A DNA stretch of 17,165 nt from DATJPD01 sp036394195 (GTDB taxonomy: Bacteria; Pseudomonadota; Alphaproteobacteria; CACIAM-22H2): NCBI GenBank assembly GCA_036394195.1, contig DASWFO010000120.1:1-17165 (forward strand), given 5' to 3'. Shown here one piece after another: positions 15,029 to 17,165 of this stretch. The notes under the pieces are model-generated. The model was given only the letters and a program-made list of their open reading frames with translations. It did not search any database and had not been told where the DNA came from. Numbering within the stretch: position 1 is the stretch's first letter; each line of letters opens with the position of its first letter. Both the position numbers and the translations under genes were made by a program.

Positions 15029-16048
15029 ATGGCCGCCAGCCGCCTCGCGACGACGCTCATCGCCGGTACCCTTTTCCTGACGGGTATGGGCCCGAAGGCC
15101 GCTGGCGCCGAAACCGCCGAGATCCGCTTCGCCAAGCAGTTCTCGATGGGCTACGTCCAGTTCGACGTCATCGAGAACCGCCGGCTCATCGAAAAGCACG
15201 CCGCCGCCCTCGGCCTGCCCAACGTGAAGATCGCCTGGGCGGTCTTCAACGGCCCCGCCGCGGTCAACGACGCGCTGCTGTCAAACTCGGTCGATATCGC
15301 CGCCGGCGGCGTCCCCGCCCTGATCACGCTGTGGGCGAAAACCAAGGGCACGTCGCTCGAGATCAAGGGAATCTCGGCGCTCAGCTCGCAGCCCTTCCTG
15401 CTGAACACCCGCGAGCCGCGCATCCAGGGGGTTGCCGATTTCACGCCCGCCGACCGCATCGCCCTGCCGACCATCAAGGTCTCGGTCCAGGCGGTGACGT
15501 TGCAGATGGCGGCGGCCAAGGCGTTCGGCACGGACAAGTACGACAGGCTGGATTCGCTGACGCTGTCCCTCTCGCCGCCGGATTCGACGATCGGGCTGAT
15601 CAACGGCAACGCCGGCTTCAACAGCGTGTTCAGCGTGCCGCCGTTCCAGCAGCAGCAGCTTCAGCACCCCGGCATCCGCACCGTGCTCAACTCCTTCGAC
15701 GTGATGGAGGGTCCGCATACGTTCACCGTCGCCTGGACCTCGAGCCGCTTCCGCGACCAGAATCCGACCCTCTATAAGGCGCTGATGCAGGCGCTGGCCG
15801 AGGCGACGGAGATCATCAACGCCGACAAGCGGGCGGCCGCCGCGCTGTGGATCGCCGACACCAAATCGACCCAGCCGCTCGATTTCGTCCACGACGTGCT
15901 CGCCGGCCCACAGGTGCGCTGGACCCTGGTGCCGGAGAACACGATGAAATACGCCGCCTTCATGCACCGCGTCGGCTCGATCAAGGAGGCACCGGCATCG
16001 TGGCAGGACCTGTTCTTCCCGGAGATCCACGGCCAGCCGGGAAGCTGA
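15029..16048 (+). CDS. ABC transporter substrate-binding protein, NMT1/SsuA type (second copy)
   Basis: 339 aa. Chosen start is the ATG at 15029, with GGGAG upstream and a signal peptide directly after (1-27, AAGA-E cleavage). The same frame is open back to 13274, but that part runs antisense through two real genes and is rejected. The mature protein starts TAEIRFAKQFSMGYVQFDVIE and has NGPAAVNDALLSNSVDIAAGG near residues 72-92, the usual NMT1-lobe signature, then a hinge and a helical C-terminal lobe ending SWQDLFFPEIHGQPGS. It has only family-level resemblance to the NMT1-type SBP at 5694, so it is not a recent duplicate. A nitrate, sulfonate or aromatic ligand is possible. No permease or ATPase is nearby. 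A PPOX-type flavoprotein gene follows on the same strand after 66 bp. Confidence 0.92.
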   Translation: MAASRLATTLIAGTLFLTGMGPKAAGAETAEIRFAKQFSMGYVQFDVIENRRLIEKHAAALGLPNVKIAWAVFNGPAAVNDALLSNSVDIAAGGVPALITLWAKTKGTSLEIKGISALSSQPFLLNTREPRIQGVADFTPADRIALPTIKVSVQAVTLQMAAAKAFGTDKYDRLDSLTLSLSPPDSTIGLINGNAGFNSVFSVPPFQQQQLQHPGIRTVLNSFDVMEGPHTFTVAWTSSRFRDQNPTLYKALMQALAEATEIINADKRAAAALWIADTKSTQPLDFVHDVLAGPQVRWTLVPENTMKYAAFMHRVGSIKEAPASWQDLFFPEIHGQPGS

Positions 16049-16058
16049 ATCGCCCCGC

Positions 16059-16070
16059 GGGACCGGTCCC
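16059..16070. repeat. Perfect 12-bp palindrome before the flavoprotein gene
   Basis: GGGACCGGTCCC is a complete dyad just after the SBP stop and 44 bases before the flavoprotein ATG. It could be an operator half-site pair or a transcript-end hairpin. No T-run follows. Confidence 0.35.
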
Positions 16071-16114
16071 TGATACACTCCGGCCGGCCTCTGGGCGGAT
16101 CGGGAGAACAAACC

Positions 16115-16744
16115 ATGGATGTGAAGGAACGCGACACGGTCGTCACCACGGTCGAGGAGCTGGTGTCGCTGTACGCGGCGCCGCACGAGCGCACGCTGCA
16201 AAAGGAGACCGACCGCATCAACGCGGCCGGACGCGCCTTCATCGCGGCCTCGCCGTTCCTGATCCTGGCCACCGGCAGCCGTCAGGGGCTGGATTGCTCG
16301 CCCAAAGGCGACAAGCCCGGCTTCGTCCAGGTCGAGGACGACGGCCGCACCCTCCTCATCCCCGACCGCCGCGGCAACAACCGCCTCGACGGCCTCAAAA
16401 ACCTGGTCGAGGACCCGCGGATCGGGCTGATCTTCCTCGTCCCGGGCGCCGGCGAAACGTACCGGGTGAACGGCCGGGCGCGGATCAGCATCGACCCCGC
16501 CCTCCGGCGGCGGTTCACCGTCGACGGCAAGGAACCAACCACCGTGATCGTGGTGACGGTCGAGCAGGCCTTCCAGCATTGCCCGAAGGCGCTGGTCCGC
16601 TCGGACCTGTGGAGTCGCGGCAGCGGCCAGCGGCCGAAGGACGTGCCGACGCTGGGCACATTCGCGGCCGCCCGCGACCCCGCGATCGACGGGGCGGCCT
16701 ACGACGCCGAGTACGCCACGCGCGTCCCGAAGGAGCTGTACTGA
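16115..16744 (+). CDS. PPOX-type FMN flavoprotein (MSMEG_1061/DR_2398-like)
   Basis: 209 aa. The ATG at 16115 follows GGGAG. The split-barrel flavin-binding fold of the pyridoxamine 5'-phosphate oxidase superfamily is recognisable: FIAASPFLILATGSRQGLDC (about 42-61), SPKGDKPGFVQV, LLIPDRRGNNRLDGLKNL (typical phosphate-contact loop), VEDPRIGLIFLVPG, ETYRVNGRARIS and the late AFQHCPKALVRSDLW. The combination, with the N-terminal helix and the CPKA motif, matches the MSMEG_1061/DR_2398 subfamily, whose reaction is unknown. Its members bind FMN and may act as small redox enzymes. It probably shares a transcript with the SBP gene 66 bp upstream. Its stop is 4 bases from the stop of the convergent M81-like gene. 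Confidence 0.9.
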   Translation: MDVKERDTVVTTVEELVSLYAAPHERTLQKETDRINAAGRAFIAASPFLILATGSRQGLDCSPKGDKPGFVQVEDDGRTLLIPDRRGNNRLDGLKNLVEDPRIGLIFLVPGAGETYRVNGRARISIDPALRRRFTVDGKEPTTVIVVTVEQAFQHCPKALVRSDLWSRGSGQRPKDVPTLGTFAAARDPAIDGAAYDAEYATRVPKELY

Positions 16745-16748
16745 CGGG

Positions 16749-17165
16749 TCAGACGGCCGGCCGCAGGTCGGTCGGCACTTTCCGGTAATCGAGGCTGTAC
16801 AGCGCCGGATCGGCGCCGGCCCATAGGGCCGCGCGGCGCTCGTTAATCGCCCCCGCGACGGCGACCGCGGCGCGCCGGGCAGCCATGTGGTCGCCATCCT
16901 CGGCGAAGGCCATGGCGGCGGCACCGGCATCGGGCATGTCGGCATATGGGAAGCCGGTGAGCACCGAGACGTCGAGCACCGGTCCCGCTTCGAGGGTGCG
17001 GGCCAGCGCCTGGATCTCGCCCATCGGACCGTCGTCGTGACAAGCGCAGGGCAGCATGGTGAATGCCTTGACCACCGCGCCAACCGGCCGCAAGCGGCCT
17101 TCAGCGGTGCGCGACAGCCGATCGAGCACGCGGGCGGCGGTCAGCCGGCGGTCCAGCGGCGTGCC
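16749..17165 (-). CDS. M81/MlrC-like metallopeptidase family protein, N-terminus outside window
   Basis: 138 residues are visible; the frame enters open from the right edge. The part TPLDRRLTAARVLDRL...LRPVGAVVKAFTMLPC, then MGEIQALARTLEAGPVLD and the signature SVLTGFPYADMPDAG, followed by a GD pair (EDGDHMAARRA), match the end of the N-terminal (DUF1485) domain of MlrC-type proteins. These are zinc enzymes named after linearised-microcystin peptidase; in soil bacteria they often accompany transport genes and have unknown substrates. Oddly, the protein stops about 60 residues after the GFPYAD motif, with no room for the C-terminal MlrC domain that family members usually carry. It may be a one-domain form or a decayed gene. 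Metal ligands would lie outside the window. Its stop is 4 bases from the convergent flavoprotein gene. Confidence 0.7.
   Translation of the reverse strand, partial: GTPLDRRLTAARVLDRLSRTAEGRLRPVGAVVKAFTMLPCACHDDGPMGEIQALARTLEAGPVLDVSVLTGFPYADMPDAGAAAMAFAEDGDHMAARRAAVAVAGAINERRAALWAGADPALYSLDYRKVPTDLRPAV

Noticed and set aside
15281..17083. 600-codon minus-strand open frame
   Set aside because: It is antisense to the SBP and flavoprotein genes, with no domain and biased Arg/Ala/Val/Asp content.

Overview
The window is GC-rich, densely coded bacterial DNA. It has GGAGG-type ribosome-binding sites, many secreted substrate-binding proteins (SBPs), a glycine-zipper lipoprotein, a sorbosone-dehydrogenase/cytochrome c pair and short GC-rich palindromic repeats. 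This fits a metabolically versatile alphaproteobacterium, probably Hyphomicrobiales (Rhizobiales) or a near relative. That placement is inferred from gene content and style; no rRNA or other marker gene is present.

Left part (1-5485, all on the minus strand): a membrane sensor with a double-Cache and HAMP region that runs off the left edge; a soluble REC-HisKA-HATPase hybrid kinase; a diheme cytochrome c; a secreted PQQ-type (sorbosone) dehydrogenase, separated from the cytochrome gene by a near-perfect intrinsic terminator; a small GNAT acetyltransferase; and a glycine-zipper lipoprotein just upstream of it.

Middle (5641-11935): a strong sigma70-like promoter drives an NMT1-type SBP and a TRZ/ATZ-like amidohydrolase (+). 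These converge, across a pair of REP-like palindromes, on an FAD-dependent aromatic-type monooxygenase (-). The monooxygenase is divergent from a Leu/Ile/Val-type SBP (+). A small secreted protein of unknown function follows on the minus strand.

Right part (12044-17165): a zinc-free MDR oxidoreductase is bracketed by two inverted copies of an ~85-bp nested palindrome. Then come a DUF1993 protein and a TctC/Bug SBP (-), a second NMT1-type SBP (+), a PPOX-type flavoprotein (+), and an M81/MlrC-like protein (-) cut by the right edge.

The central and right genes look like a scavenging/catabolic region: four periplasmic binding proteins from three transporter classes, a hydrolase, a hydroxylase, an oxidoreductase and a flavoprotein, with no permease or ATPase gene in view. 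The substrates cannot be read from the sequence. No tRNA, rRNA, CRISPR array, transposase or phage gene was seen. No gene-free stretch exceeds 300 bases; the longest is 11376-11611. The most unusual signal is non-coding: the two covarying palindromic elements that hug the MDR gene on both sides.
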